Positions 51,473 to 60,293 of a stretch of 64,000 bases of DNA are shown piece after piece (within the stretch, counting starts at the first letter, position 1; each line of letters begins with the position of its first letter). A model generated the notes under the pieces. The model saw only the letters and a list, made by a program, of their open reading frames with translations. It searched no databases and was not told the DNA's origin. The translations under genes and the position numbers were made by a program. This DNA is from Pseudomonadota bacterium (GTDB lineage: Bacteria > Campylobacterota > Campylobacteria > Campylobacterales > Campylobacteraceae), in contig PDPI01000027.1 of the NCBI GenBank assembly GCA_002746565.1, positions 1 through 64,000 on the forward strand, given 5' to 3'.

Positions 51473-52743
51473 GTGCTTTTGGTGTTGGTGTAGTGATTAC
51501 AAATATCATCATAGCTCTTTTGATGTCTTTGGGCGGGGCTCCTATTTTGGTGTGGATGGAAAGGCGAATCGCTGGGCTTATACAAGATAGGATGGGACCA
51601 AATCGCTGTCATATAGCTGGGTTTAGACTAGGTGGCATAGTGCAAAGCTTTGCGGATATGTTAAAGCTTGTCTTTAAAGAAGATTATATGTCTACTCATA
51701 TAAAGAGGAGATTTTTATTTGAACTTGCCCCTGTTATCGTTTTTGTGTGTTCATTTTTAGCTTTTATGGTTATGCCCTTAGCGGACACTCTTATTATAGA
51801 TAATATACCTTTTATGATGCAAGCCTTACCCGTTAATTTTGGAATGCTTTGGTTTTTGGCATTGGCTGGGCTTAGTGTGTATGGGATAATATTGGGCGGT
51901 TGGGCTAGTGATAATAAATATTCTCTCCTAGGCTCCCTAAGAGCAAGTGCTCAAATGATAAGCTATGAAGCATCTATGGTGCTTTCTTTGATATCCATTT
52001 TACTTGTTTACAATAGCATAAATCTAACCAATATAGCCCATTTTCAAGGGCAATTAATCTTTGGATTCATTCCTGCGTGGGGGATATTTCTTCAACCAAT
52101 CTCGGCAATCATTTTTATCATAACATCTTACGCAGAAACCAATAGAGCTCCTTTTGATATGGCGGAGGGAGAAAGTGAGATCGTGGGCTTTCATGTGGAA
52201 TATTCAGCTATGAAGTTTGGTTTATTTTTTGTGGGCGAATATGTTGCCATGTGTGCATCTAGTGCTTTGATCGTTACTCTTTTCTTTGGCGGTTTTCAGA
52301 TCCCATGGCTAGGAACCGAGGCTTTAAAAGAAAATCTTTTTTCGGTTCTAATCTTTTGTGCGATCGTGTTGCCAGTTTTAAGCTTTATTTTCATCTCGTG
52401 GCTACAAAAATCAAACAAATGGTTAGGCGATGATTTAAGGGCGAAAGAGACAAAAAGGCTTAGTGTATTTTTTGGCATTTTGACCGCTTTGTTGGTTTTA
52501 GCTATCTTGGTTTTGGTGTGTTTTGGGCTTAGCCAAAATGGGATAAATATAGTCGTTGCTCTTTTGCAAGTTATCTGTTTTGGCATAAAAGTTTATATCA
52601 TGAATTTTATTTTTATCCTAGTTCGCTGGACACTGCCAAGATTTCGCTATGACCAACTTCAAAATCTAGGCTGGAAGGTGCTTTTACCAATATCTTTGGC
52701 GAATGTGTTTGTAACAGCTTTAGTGGTGGTGGGTTTACAATGA
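51469..52743 (+). CDS. nuoH: NADH-quinone oxidoreductase subunit H (long form)
   Basis: A 424-residue membrane subunit; the usual size is about 330. Family motifs: LVWMERRIAGLIQDRMGPNR, GGIVQSFADMLKLVFKEDYM, LLGSLRASAQMISYEASMVL and the quinone-site loop TSYAETNRAPFDMAEGESEI with VGFHVEYSAMKFG. The ending ILVRWTLPRFRYDQLQNLGW is also standard. The extra 90 residues are an insert between these (around residues 290-380) with two more hydrophobic segments and a charged stretch (NKWLGDDLRAKETKR). It joins the peripheral and membrane arms and forms the quinone cavity. Such long forms exist in other phyla too. Confidence 0.94.
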   Translation: MSAFGVGVVITNIIIALLMSLGGAPILVWMERRIAGLIQDRMGPNRCHIAGFRLGGIVQSFADMLKLVFKEDYMSTHIKRRFLFELAPVIVFVCSFLAFMVMPLADTLIIDNIPFMMQALPVNFGMLWFLALAGLSVYGIILGGWASDNKYSLLGSLRASAQMISYEASMVLSLISILLVYNSINLTNIAHFQGQLIFGFIPAWGIFLQPISAIIFIITSYAETNRAPFDMAEGESEIVGFHVEYSAMKFGLFFVGEYVAMCASSALIVTLFFGGFQIPWLGTEALKENLFSVLIFCAIVLPVLSFIFISWLQKSNKWLGDDLRAKETKRLSVFFGILTALLVLAILVLVCFGLSQNGINIVVALLQVICFGIKVYIMNFIFILVRWTLPRFRYDQLQNLGWKVLLPISLANVFVTALVVVGLQ

Positions 52744-53237
52744 AGATAAAAGTAGTAAAAAGACACGGCGATACCTTTAGGGAAAAGCTCTATCTTCCTG
52801 CTATTTTTGGTGGATTTAAGATAACCCTAAGACACTTTTTTGGCAATCTTATGAGTAAAAAAGAGTTAAAAAGCAAATCCTATCCAGAGGAGCAACCAAG
52901 CGACATCACGCCTCGCTATCGTGGGGTTCATCGCTTAACTCATAGGAAGGATGGGAGTATTAGATGCGTAGCTTGCTTTATGTGTGCTACTGCTTGTCCT
53001 GCTGAATGTATCTTTATAGAAGCTAGGGAACGAAGTGATGGTATAGATGAAAAAGAGCCCAAGATTTTTAATATAGACTTGCTCGAATGTGTATATTGCG
53101 GCTCTTGCGTGGAGGCTTGTCCTTGCGATGCTATACGTATGGATAGTGGGATTTTTAGCTTTATCGGGGAAAAAAGAGAGGATTTTGTAAGAACAAAAGA
53201 AACTCTTTTGGCAACTAAGAGGGCGGATATATGTTAG
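52740..53237 (+). CDS. nuoI: NADH-quinone oxidoreductase subunit I
   Basis: A 165-residue ferredoxin-like subunit with two 4Fe-4S motifs, CVACFMCATACPAECIFIEA and CVYCGSCVEACPCDAIRM. RYRGVHRLTHRKDGSIRC precedes the first. It carries electrons between NuoG and NuoB. Overlaps nuoH by 4 and nuoJ by 7 bases. Confidence 0.95.
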   Translation: MKIKVVKRHGDTFREKLYLPAIFGGFKITLRHFFGNLMSKKELKSKSYPEEQPSDITPRYRGVHRLTHRKDGSIRCVACFMCATACPAECIFIEARERSDGIDEKEPKIFNIDLLECVYCGSCVEACPCDAIRMDSGIFSFIGEKREDFVRTKETLLATKRADIC

Positions 53238-53731
53238 ATTTTTTGTTTATTTTGCTCTCGTTTTTTGCCCTTGTGGGTGCAATTGGCATGATAAGTTTCA
53301 AGCAACCCTCTTATAGTGCCTTATCTTTTATCCTTACTATCATAGCTATTGGCGCTTTATACGCTCTTTTGAATGCTAGTTTTTTGTTTATGGTGCAACT
53401 TATTGTTTATGCGGGGGCGGTTATAACTTTATTGCTTTTTATTATCATGTTTTTAAATGTGAAAGAAGAAAATTTACCAGATGAGAAAAACAGGTTTAAG
53501 ATCATGTTTATCGGGGCGATTTTTCTAATTCCACTTATATTAGTTGTTTTAAAAGCTATGGGAAGTTTGGATGATAGAATACTTAGCATCTTGCCTATTG
53601 AGTATGGAAGTATCGAGGTGGTTGGAGCTAAACTTTTTAGTGCTTGGATAGTCCCTTTTGAGCTTGTTTCTATCTTGCTTTTAGTTGCCCTTATCGGCTC
53701 TATCGTTTTAGCGACAAGGAAAAACAAATGA
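53231..53731 (+). CDS. nuoJ: NADH-quinone oxidoreductase subunit J
   Basis: A 166-residue membrane subunit with five helices. ALLNASFLFMVQLIVYAGAV followed by ITLLLFIIMFLNV is the NuoJ hallmark with the distorted helix 3 important for coupling. C-terminal LVALIGSIVLATRKNK is typical. Overlaps nuoI by 7 and nuoK by 4 bases. Confidence 0.93.
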   Translation: MLDFLFILLSFFALVGAIGMISFKQPSYSALSFILTIIAIGALYALLNASFLFMVQLIVYAGAVITLLLFIIMFLNVKEENLPDEKNRFKIMFIGAIFLIPLILVVLKAMGSLDDRILSILPIEYGSIEVVGAKLFSAWIVPFELVSILLLVALIGSIVLATRKNK

Positions 53732-54042
53732 TAACCATACATTCTTATACCTTTGTGGCGATGGTACTTTTTTGCATAGGCATCTTAGGGGTTGTTTCAA
53801 GGAAGAATATCTTTGTTATTTATATGTCCATCGAGCTTATGTTAAATGCCGTAAATCTTATCTTGGTGGCAGTTTCTAGGTATTATCAACATATAGATGG
53901 TCAAGTGATGGCAATGCTTGTTATTGCCATAGCTGCGGCTGAAGCGGCGGTATTTTTGTCTATAATCGTTGTTTTATTTAGGTATAAAAAGAGCCTAGAT
54001 AGCGATGTGTTTAATGTTTTAAGGCAAAGGGAAAGACGATGA
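53728..54042 (+). CDS. nuoK: NADH-quinone oxidoreductase subunit K
   Basis: A 104-residue three-helix membrane subunit. NIFVIYMSIELMLNAVNLIL contains the conserved Glu of the proton path; AMLVIAIAAAEAAVFLSIIV holds the second. The tail is YKKSLDSDVFNVLRQRERR. Overlaps both neighbours by 4 bases. Confidence 0.95.
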   Translation: MITIHSYTFVAMVLFCIGILGVVSRKNIFVIYMSIELMLNAVNLILVAVSRYYQHIDGQVMAMLVIAIAAAEAAVFLSIIVVLFRYKKSLDSDVFNVLRQRERR

Positions 54043-55916
54043 TAGAATTAGCCTATATCATTTTATCCCCTGTTATTGGAGCTATTTTTTTAGGATTGTT
54101 GTATCTTTTTTCTGTGAGAGGTTTACATGTAAAAAAGATTATTTTTACAGCCATTGGTTTGATAAGCCCCTTTATTAGTTTTGTATTTGGAATTAAAGTA
54201 TTTTTAAAGCTTTTAGAGCAAAAAAATCCCATAACTTTTACCGCTTATGAGTGGTTAAATGTGGGCAATTTTCATATAAAAATGGAGTTTCTTGCCGATA
54301 ATTTATCTATTTTTATGGTTTTATTTGTAAGTTTTGTTGCTTGGCTTATACACATTTATGCAAGTGGCTACATGGATGATGATGAGGGTTATGGAAAATT
54401 CTTTTTTTATTTTAATCTTTTCTTAGCTTCCATGCTGCTTCTAGTTTTAGGTTCAAGCCCTATTATCATGTTTATAGGCTGGGAAGGCGTTGGGGTTTGT
54501 TCTTATTTTTTGATAAGTTATTATTATAAAGATAATGAAAATGTAGTAGCTGGAAATAAGGCATTTTTAGTCAATAGAATAGGCGACGCTGGTTTTATAG
54601 TTGGCATGTGCAGTTTATTCTTTTACGCTGGACAAAGTGGTTTTGATTTTCAAACCCTAAGTGCAAATGTGGGCTTAATCCCCCACCATATCAAAATCTT
54701 CATAGGTTTATCCTTATTTATTGGAGCCATGGCAAAATCTGCCCAAATCCCCCTTTATGTTTGGCTCCCAGATGCCATGGCAGGACCAACTCCAGTCTCA
54801 GCCCTCATCCACGCAGCGACCATGGTAACAGCTGGAGTTTACATGGTAAGGAAGTTTGCATTTTTGTATAATGATATACCAAGTGTTGGGCTTTTTATAG
54901 CTTATATTGGAGCTTTCTCCTCTGTTTTAGCAGCCCTTATCGCCATAGGACAAAGGGATATAAAAAAGATTTTAGCCTATTCGACCATGTCTCAACTTGG
55001 ATATATGTTTGTGGCCGTTGGACTTGCAAATTATAGTGGTGGACTTTTTCATGTTTTTACCCATGCCTTTTTTAAAGCCTTGCTTTTTATGGGAGCTGGA
55101 GCTGTGATAGTTGCCTTGCATCATGAGCAAGATATTTTTAAAATGGGTGGCTTAAAAAAAGATATTCCAGTTATTTGGCTGGTTATGCTTGTTGGATGTT
55201 TGGCTATTAGTGGCATTCCTCCTTTTAGCGGTTTTTTTAGTAAGGATGAGATTTTATTTACCGCCTTTGCAAATGGGGAATATTTACTTTGGGGCTTGGA
55301 GGTTTTTACAGCATTTTTAACTTCTTATTATATGTTTAGATTGTTTTTTGTGGTTTTTTATGCTAAAAATTCAGATCGCGCAGGGGTTCATGATATTCCT
55401 AAAATTATGATTTATCCACTTATCATCCTAGCTCTTGGGGCTACGATAGTTGGATTTTTGGGCGTTCCCCATGTTTTTGGGGTGGAAAATTATATCCATT
55501 CTTTCTTGGGTGCTTCAAATAAACAAATCCAACCAATTTCTCATGTGGTGGAGTTTTCACTCATGGGTTTAAATATATTGGTGGGAATTTTTGGTATAAA
55601 CTTGGCTTGGAAGCGGTATGGAAATTGGAATTTTTCTAAAAAAGATAAAAAACCAGCCCTGATAGAAAATAAATTTTATGTGGATGAAATCTACCATGTT
55701 GTTTTTGTTAGATCTATACAAAAACTAAGTAATTTTGTGGCAAATTTCCTTGATTTGCAAGTCATAGATGGGGCGATAATGAGAGTAAGCGAGGGATTTT
55801 TAAGGGTTGGCAAAAGGGTTTCCATCTTGCAAAATGCAAATATAAGAGCCTATGTTTTTGCCATGCTTGTTGGATTTGGCATGATGAGTTTGTATCTTTT
55901 ATCGGTATTGGATTAG
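54039..55916 (+). CDS. nuoL: NADH-quinone oxidoreductase subunit L
   Basis: A 625-residue antiporter-like subunit with about 15 helices. Proton-path motifs: GWEGVGVCSYFLISYYYKDN, PLYVWLPDAMAGPTPVSALI with HAATMVTAGVYM, and RDIKKILAYSTMSQLGYMFV with FTHAFFKALLFMGAGAVI. ISGIPPFSGFFSKDEIL is also standard. The C-terminal lateral helix is present. Proton pumping in complex I. Overlaps nuoK by 4 bases; nuoM begins right after the stop. Confidence 0.96.
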   Translation: MIELAYIILSPVIGAIFLGLLYLFSVRGLHVKKIIFTAIGLISPFISFVFGIKVFLKLLEQKNPITFTAYEWLNVGNFHIKMEFLADNLSIFMVLFVSFVAWLIHIYASGYMDDDEGYGKFFFYFNLFLASMLLLVLGSSPIIMFIGWEGVGVCSYFLISYYYKDNENVVAGNKAFLVNRIGDAGFIVGMCSLFFYAGQSGFDFQTLSANVGLIPHHIKIFIGLSLFIGAMAKSAQIPLYVWLPDAMAGPTPVSALIHAATMVTAGVYMVRKFAFLYNDIPSVGLFIAYIGAFSSVLAALIAIGQRDIKKILAYSTMSQLGYMFVAVGLANYSGGLFHVFTHAFFKALLFMGAGAVIVALHHEQDIFKMGGLKKDIPVIWLVMLVGCLAISGIPPFSGFFSKDEILFTAFANGEYLLWGLEVFTAFLTSYYMFRLFFVVFYAKNSDRAGVHDIPKIMIYPLIILALGATIVGFLGVPHVFGVENYIHSFLGASNKQIQPISHVVEFSLMGLNILVGIFGINLAWKRYGNWNFSKKDKKPALIENKFYVDEIYHVVFVRSIQKLSNFVANFLDLQVIDGAIMRVSEGFLRVGKRVSILQNANIRAYVFAMLVGFGMMSLYLLSVLD

Positions 55917-57416
55917 ATGATGGAAATTTTAAATATTTTTGATGGTTATTTATTGTCGATTTTGATTTTTTTACCACTTGGTGTTTCATTTTTGATGTTA
56001 GCCTTGCCTGTTGGTTCAAAATTTACGAGAAATGTTGCCTTTGGGGTGGGGATTGTTTTATTTATCATATCCTTTAAAATTTACCTTGATTTTTATCCCA
56101 TGGGCTACATGCAATTTCGTGAATTTCACACTTGGGTTACAAACTATGGTATAAATTATTCTTTAGGGGTTGATGGGTTTTCGCTGATTATTTTAATGCT
56201 CATAGTAACCCTTATGCCATCAGCCTATCTTATACTTTGGAATGGTAGGACTAAGGGATATTGGATAAGTATGATGCTTATTCAAAGCGGTATCATGGGT
56301 TCGCTTTTTTCTCAGGATTTGATTTTGTTTTACTTTTTTTGGGAGACCATGTTGCTTCCAGTTTTTATGATAATTGGACTTTTTGGAACCGATGATAAGG
56401 TTTTTTCAACCCTAAAAGTTACCATTTATACCATGTTTGGTTCGCTTTTTATGCTTTTGGCTATCTTGTATTTGGGATTTTCCTTTTACAATCAATTTGG
56501 AAGTTGGAGTTTCGAACTTATTGATTTGATGAAAATCTCCACCCTAAGCCAGATGGAAAAGATATGGCTCTTTTTAGCTTTTATGTTTGCTTTTGCGGTT
56601 AAAATTCCCTTTTTTCCCTTTCATACATGGCTTATGAAAACTTATTCAAATTCCCCAACAGGGGGAGTTTTTTTACTCTCATCCATCATGGCAAAATTGG
56701 GAGTTTATGGGATAGTTCGTTTTGTATTGCCTTTGTTTCCAGGTCTTTACATATCTTATTCGCCAATCTTTATAGGCATTGGTCTTTTTGGTTTATTTTA
56801 TTTTGGTTTAGCTGCCCTTATGCAAAATGATCTAAAAAGAATGTTTGCCTATTCTTCCGCATCCCACCTTGGTTTTATAGTTGTTGGTATTTTTACCCTA
56901 AACGTATATGGTATGATGGGAAGTTTGCTTTTGATAGTAGCCCATGCCTTGGCAACTGGGGGTTTGTTTTTGATGGTTGGCATCTTAGAATTTAATACAG
57001 GATTAAAATATATAACACAAATGGGTGGCATAGCCAAAAAGGTACCTGTTTTTACTTTTCTTTTTTGCATTATGCTCTTATGTATAGTCGGACTTCCTGG
57101 TACAAATGGCTTTATATCAGAATTTTTGATAGTTTTGAGCCTTTTTGATGTAAATATCTATCTAGGTATCATAGGTTCTCTGACCGTTTTAGTGGCGGCT
57201 GGATTTATGTTTTGGATGTTTGGAAGGGCAATTTTGAGCGAAAGTGGCAATGAAATAAAAATGTATGATCTAAAAATACGCCACATCATAGGCTTAGTAC
57301 CCCTAGCTTTTCTCATAATAGCCATGGGATTTTATCCTGATTGGTTTTTTAGCAAGGTAGAACCAACGGTGGAGTATTATCTTTATGAATTACTCAGCCT
57401 AGGCGGTGCGAGATGA
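55917..57416 (+). CDS. nuoM: NADH-quinone oxidoreductase subunit M
   Basis: A 499-residue antiporter-like subunit. YFFWETMLLPVFMIIGLFGT has the conserved Glu, AVKIPFFPFHTWLMKTYSNS with PTGGVFLLSSIMAKLGVYG the central Lys region, and LKRMFAYSSASHLGFIVVGI the broken-helix motif. GLPGTNGFISEFLIVL follows. It starts with two consecutive ATG directly after the nuoL TAG; either may be used. Overlaps nuoN by 4 bases. Confidence 0.95.
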   Translation: MMEILNIFDGYLLSILIFLPLGVSFLMLALPVGSKFTRNVAFGVGIVLFIISFKIYLDFYPMGYMQFREFHTWVTNYGINYSLGVDGFSLIILMLIVTLMPSAYLILWNGRTKGYWISMMLIQSGIMGSLFSQDLILFYFFWETMLLPVFMIIGLFGTDDKVFSTLKVTIYTMFGSLFMLLAILYLGFSFYNQFGSWSFELIDLMKISTLSQMEKIWLFLAFMFAFAVKIPFFPFHTWLMKTYSNSPTGGVFLLSSIMAKLGVYGIVRFVLPLFPGLYISYSPIFIGIGLFGLFYFGLAALMQNDLKRMFAYSSASHLGFIVVGIFTLNVYGMMGSLLLIVAHALATGGLFLMVGILEFNTGLKYITQMGGIAKKVPVFTFLFCIMLLCIVGLPGTNGFISEFLIVLSLFDVNIYLGIIGSLTVLVAAGFMFWMFGRAILSESGNEIKMYDLKIRHIIGLVPLAFLIIAMGFYPDWFFSKVEPTVEYYLYELLSLGGAR

Positions 57417-58897
57417 ATTCTTTTTTACACTTAATGCCACTTTTTTTAGTATCTTTGGGCGGAGTAGTTTTGATGCTACTAAGTGCCATTGGGAAATTTT
57501 CAACCAAGCATTATATATACATGTGCGTCGCCTTTTTGGCTTTGGCTGAAGCTTTTCAAGTTTTACATGTATGGCAGCTTTATTCCATAGATCTATATCC
57601 GCAAATTTTCAATGGCATGATAATTGCCGATAGTTATTCTAGTTACTTCAATGCCATTTTGATAATGGGTGCAATCTTGATCTTGCTTATTAGTGAACAT
57701 TATTTTGCCATGCAAAAGCATTTTAGGGGTGAATTTTTCTCAATCATGCTTTTTAGTGTTTTTGCCATGATGATGTTAGTACAATCGACTGAGCTTATCA
57801 GTGCCTTTATAGCCTTAGAAATAGCATCTTTATGTGTTTACATCATGATAGGTTTTCAAAAAGACCACCACAAACGCATAGAGGCTAGTTATAAATATCT
57901 GGTCGTTGGCTCCATCTCGGGAGCTATTTTTCTTTTGGGCGTTGGGCTTATTTACGCAGGACTTCAAACAACCCATTTGGGCGAACTAGCCCATCAAATC
58001 CAATACAAAGAAAATCTAAACCTTGTCATAGTTGGTGCGAGTATGATTTTAATCATGTTTTTGTTTAAAATCTCAGCCTTCCCCTTCCAAAGTTGGGCGA
58101 TAGATGTTTATGATGGTGCCCCTTTGCCCGTTACAGGCTACATGGCGGCAGCCTTTAAGATCTCAATCTTTGGTTTTATGCTAAGGGCTATGCTTGTGGA
58201 TTTTGAAGATATAAAGGGCATCTGGACAAATATGTTAATCTTCATAACCATAGCAACCCTAGTTTATGGCAGCTTTTTAGCCCTCATCCAAAAAAGCGTA
58301 AAACGTATGTTAGCAGCCTCAAGCATAGTTCACACGGGATACTTACTAATCGCTTTCATATCCACAACAACCATGCCCGAAGAAGCCTCATCTTCCCTTA
58401 TCTTTTACCAAGTTGCCTACTTTTTATCTTCCGTTGGGGCTTTTGGACTTATATCCTATATAGTTTCAGATGATAAGCTCCGCATTACCTACAATGATTT
58501 TAAAGGTTTTGCCAAAACAGAACCAACCATGGCTGCTAGCATGAGCGTTTTTATGCTCTCTTTAGCTGGAATCCCCTCAACTATAGGCTTCATGGGAAAA
58601 TTCTATATCTTTTCAGGCGCCATATCTGCTGGTTATTCCTACCTTTCCATAGTCGCCATCATAGCCACAGGAATATCCATATATTACTATTTCAAACTTA
58701 TAGCCGTTATGTATTTTTATCCCCCATCAGACGGAGCTAGTGTCCCCATGCTAAGGGGAATAACCCCCAAAATCATAGGCCTCCTAGCCCTAGCAACCAT
58801 CTGGGGAGGAGTAGGAAATATCATCATAACCTATTTTCCAGACGTGGATTTTATCATAGATCTAGCCCAGATTGCTTATAAGTCTTTGTTTTTGTGA
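57413..58897 (+). CDS. nuoN: NADH-quinone oxidoreductase subunit N
   Basis: A 494-residue antiporter-like subunit. FIALEIASLCVYIMIGFQKD, YKYLVVGSISGAIFLLGVGL, SAFPFQSWAIDVYDGAPLPV with TGYMAAAFKISIFGFMLRAM, and SVKRMLAASSIVHTGYLLIA are its proton-path blocks. GIPSTIGFMGKFYIFSGAIS is the NuoN C motif. Last gene of the rightward complex I half operon. No strong terminator follows; TTTTAAAATTATG-type sequence is all that is seen up to the next gene at 59100. Confidence 0.95.
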   Translation: MNSFLHLMPLFLVSLGGVVLMLLSAIGKFSTKHYIYMCVAFLALAEAFQVLHVWQLYSIDLYPQIFNGMIIADSYSSYFNAILIMGAILILLISEHYFAMQKHFRGEFFSIMLFSVFAMMMLVQSTELISAFIALEIASLCVYIMIGFQKDHHKRIEASYKYLVVGSISGAIFLLGVGLIYAGLQTTHLGELAHQIQYKENLNLVIVGASMILIMFLFKISAFPFQSWAIDVYDGAPLPVTGYMAAAFKISIFGFMLRAMLVDFEDIKGIWTNMLIFITIATLVYGSFLALIQKSVKRMLAASSIVHTGYLLIAFISTTTMPEEASSSLIFYQVAYFLSSVGAFGLISYIVSDDKLRITYNDFKGFAKTEPTMAASMSVFMLSLAGIPSTIGFMGKFYIFSGAISAGYSYLSIVAIIATGISIYYYFKLIAVMYFYPPSDGASVPMLRGITPKIIGLLALATIWGGVGNIIITYFPDVDFIIDLAQIAYKSLFL

Positions 58898-59099
58898 AAA
58901 TGACCTTTTAAAATTATGTTATTTATCAGCATCTGACATTATTGAGTAAAAATGCAACATTAAATAAAAAATAGATTTTGAATATGATTATATTTAGTAA
59001 AAATATTAATTTTTTATGCTATATAGCTGAATGGGTTAATGGAAGCGAGCGTCAGTAATGACTTGACAAAATTTCTAAATTCAAATACAGGAGCAAGGG

Positions 59100-59717
59100 A
59101 TGAAAAATTTGATTTTATCTTTATTTGTGGTAGCTTTTTTAACTGCTTGCGGTGGTGGTTCTAGTGGTGATAAAAAAGAAGAAAATATTTCTTTTACAAA
59201 ATTGGCTTATGAGATAGGATATTATAGTCAAAATGCTGGAAAAGAAAAATTTGAAGTAGTAAGAACTGGGGAAGAGCTTAATAGGATTTATGCAGATTTT
59301 AAACAATATGATGATTTTCCAAAATTTAGCATAGACTTTAATAAAGAACTTGTTTTGTATCTTAATTTGGGAATGTTTAATAGTATGACTCACGAGATGG
59401 AAATAGCCAAAATAGTGAGGGAAAATGATAAGATAAAAGTTTTTATAGGAGTTATAAGGGTTGCAAATGGTTGCCCTGCAGGTTCGGCAATATCAGAACC
59501 TAAACTTTTTGTAAAAATGTCAAATGAAAATAGCCAAAATATAGAATTTATCAAAGTAGAAGAAATAAAAAAATGCGATGATAAAATAATTTCACGAGCG
59601 TTGGAGAATTTTGAAGAACATTATAAAGGGAATATTTTGGATAAATTTACCAAAAAGATTGACGAAAAAACTTATACTTTTTACAAGATGAAATCACAAG
59701 ATGGCAAACCGTTTTGA
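59100..59717 (+). CDS. Predicted lipoprotein, possible PrcB-like domain
   Basis: A 205-residue protein with lipoprotein signal (MKNLILSLFVVAFLTACGGG, lipobox LTAC). The body FEVVRTGEELNRIYADFKQY, DFNKELVLYLNLGMFNS, IAKIVRENDKIKVFIGVIRV and NGCPAGSAISEPKLFVKM resembles the protease-complex-inhibitor-like PrcB C domain (a beta-rich fold: IRS..E....W......P..DF....V......G.R..GG), but no more than a fold guess. AGGAG precedes the ATG by 7 bases. It lies between the two halves of complex I, and overlaps the following gene by 17 bases. Confidence 0.7.
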   Translation: MKNLILSLFVVAFLTACGGGSSGDKKEENISFTKLAYEIGYYSQNAGKEKFEVVRTGEELNRIYADFKQYDDFPKFSIDFNKELVLYLNLGMFNSMTHEMEIAKIVRENDKIKVFIGVIRVANGCPAGSAISEPKLFVKMSNENSQNIEFIKVEEIKKCDDKIISRALENFEEHYKGNILDKFTKKIDEKTYTFYKMKSQDGKPF

Positions 59718-60192
59718 TGAAAATGGCAAAAGGGTAAATCCAAATATCAAAGCAAAAAATACCCTTGAAAATGATATAAAAAATATTTTAAATTCCAAAG
59801 ATGAAATGCCTAAGATAGTTGTAGCCATAAAAGCGGATCCGCTTCCAGAACAAGTCATCCAAAGCCAAGGCGGAGTGCAAATCGATGAGAATGGAAATGC
59901 AACATATATATCTAATGAAAAGATTATTAGTAAAGAAGAGTTTTTTGCTATGCTAGAAAAGGAGCAAAAACAAAGAGATGAAATAGCCAAAAATAGACGC
60001 AAAAATCCAAATTTAGTTGAATTTATTAAGAGAAACGGCTTAGAGAATGATGAGTTGGCTAAAAAGTCATTAAGGGAAAATCTAAGTTATATCGAGTTGT
60101 TTGTGGCCAAAGATAGGCTAAGAGATTTTGTAAATAAAAATAAAGATTTAATCGATGGTTTAGGTCTCGTGGGGACTCCAGCAAACGGGTAA
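59701..60192 (+). CDS. Hypothetical protein between the complex I halves
   Basis: A 163-residue hydrophilic protein without signal or membrane segment, starting MANRFDENGKRVNPNIKAKN. VVAIKADPLPEQVIQSQGGV and the Lys/Glu-rich helix EEFFAMLEKEQKQRDEIAKN are its main parts; it ends LGLVGTPANG. I recognise no family. The ATG lies within the end of the lipoprotein gene, so the two are coupled. An abrupt end without a compact domain may mean it is the truncated front of a longer protein, perhaps broken at the inversion joint with the leftward nuo genes 100 bases further on. Confidence 0.6.
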   Translation: MANRFDENGKRVNPNIKAKNTLENDIKNILNSKDEMPKIVVAIKADPLPEQVIQSQGGVQIDENGNATYISNEKIISKEEFFAMLEKEQKQRDEIAKNRRKNPNLVEFIKRNGLENDELAKKSLRENLSYIELFVAKDRLRDFVNKNKDLIDGLGLVGTPANG

Positions 60193-60293
60193 TCTTGTCT
60201 TGGTCCTCCTTGATGCCAAAGTTAAAAAAGGGGGACCCTAAAAGCAAAATTCACATATAAAACTCATTACAAATACGCACTTAGTACAAGAGT

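Noticed and set aside
58898..59099. Small RNA or tRNA-like gene after nuoN
   Set aside because: The segment ATAGCTGAATGGGTTAATGG looks faintly like a tRNA D arm, but no acceptor, anticodon or T arm can be folded around it.
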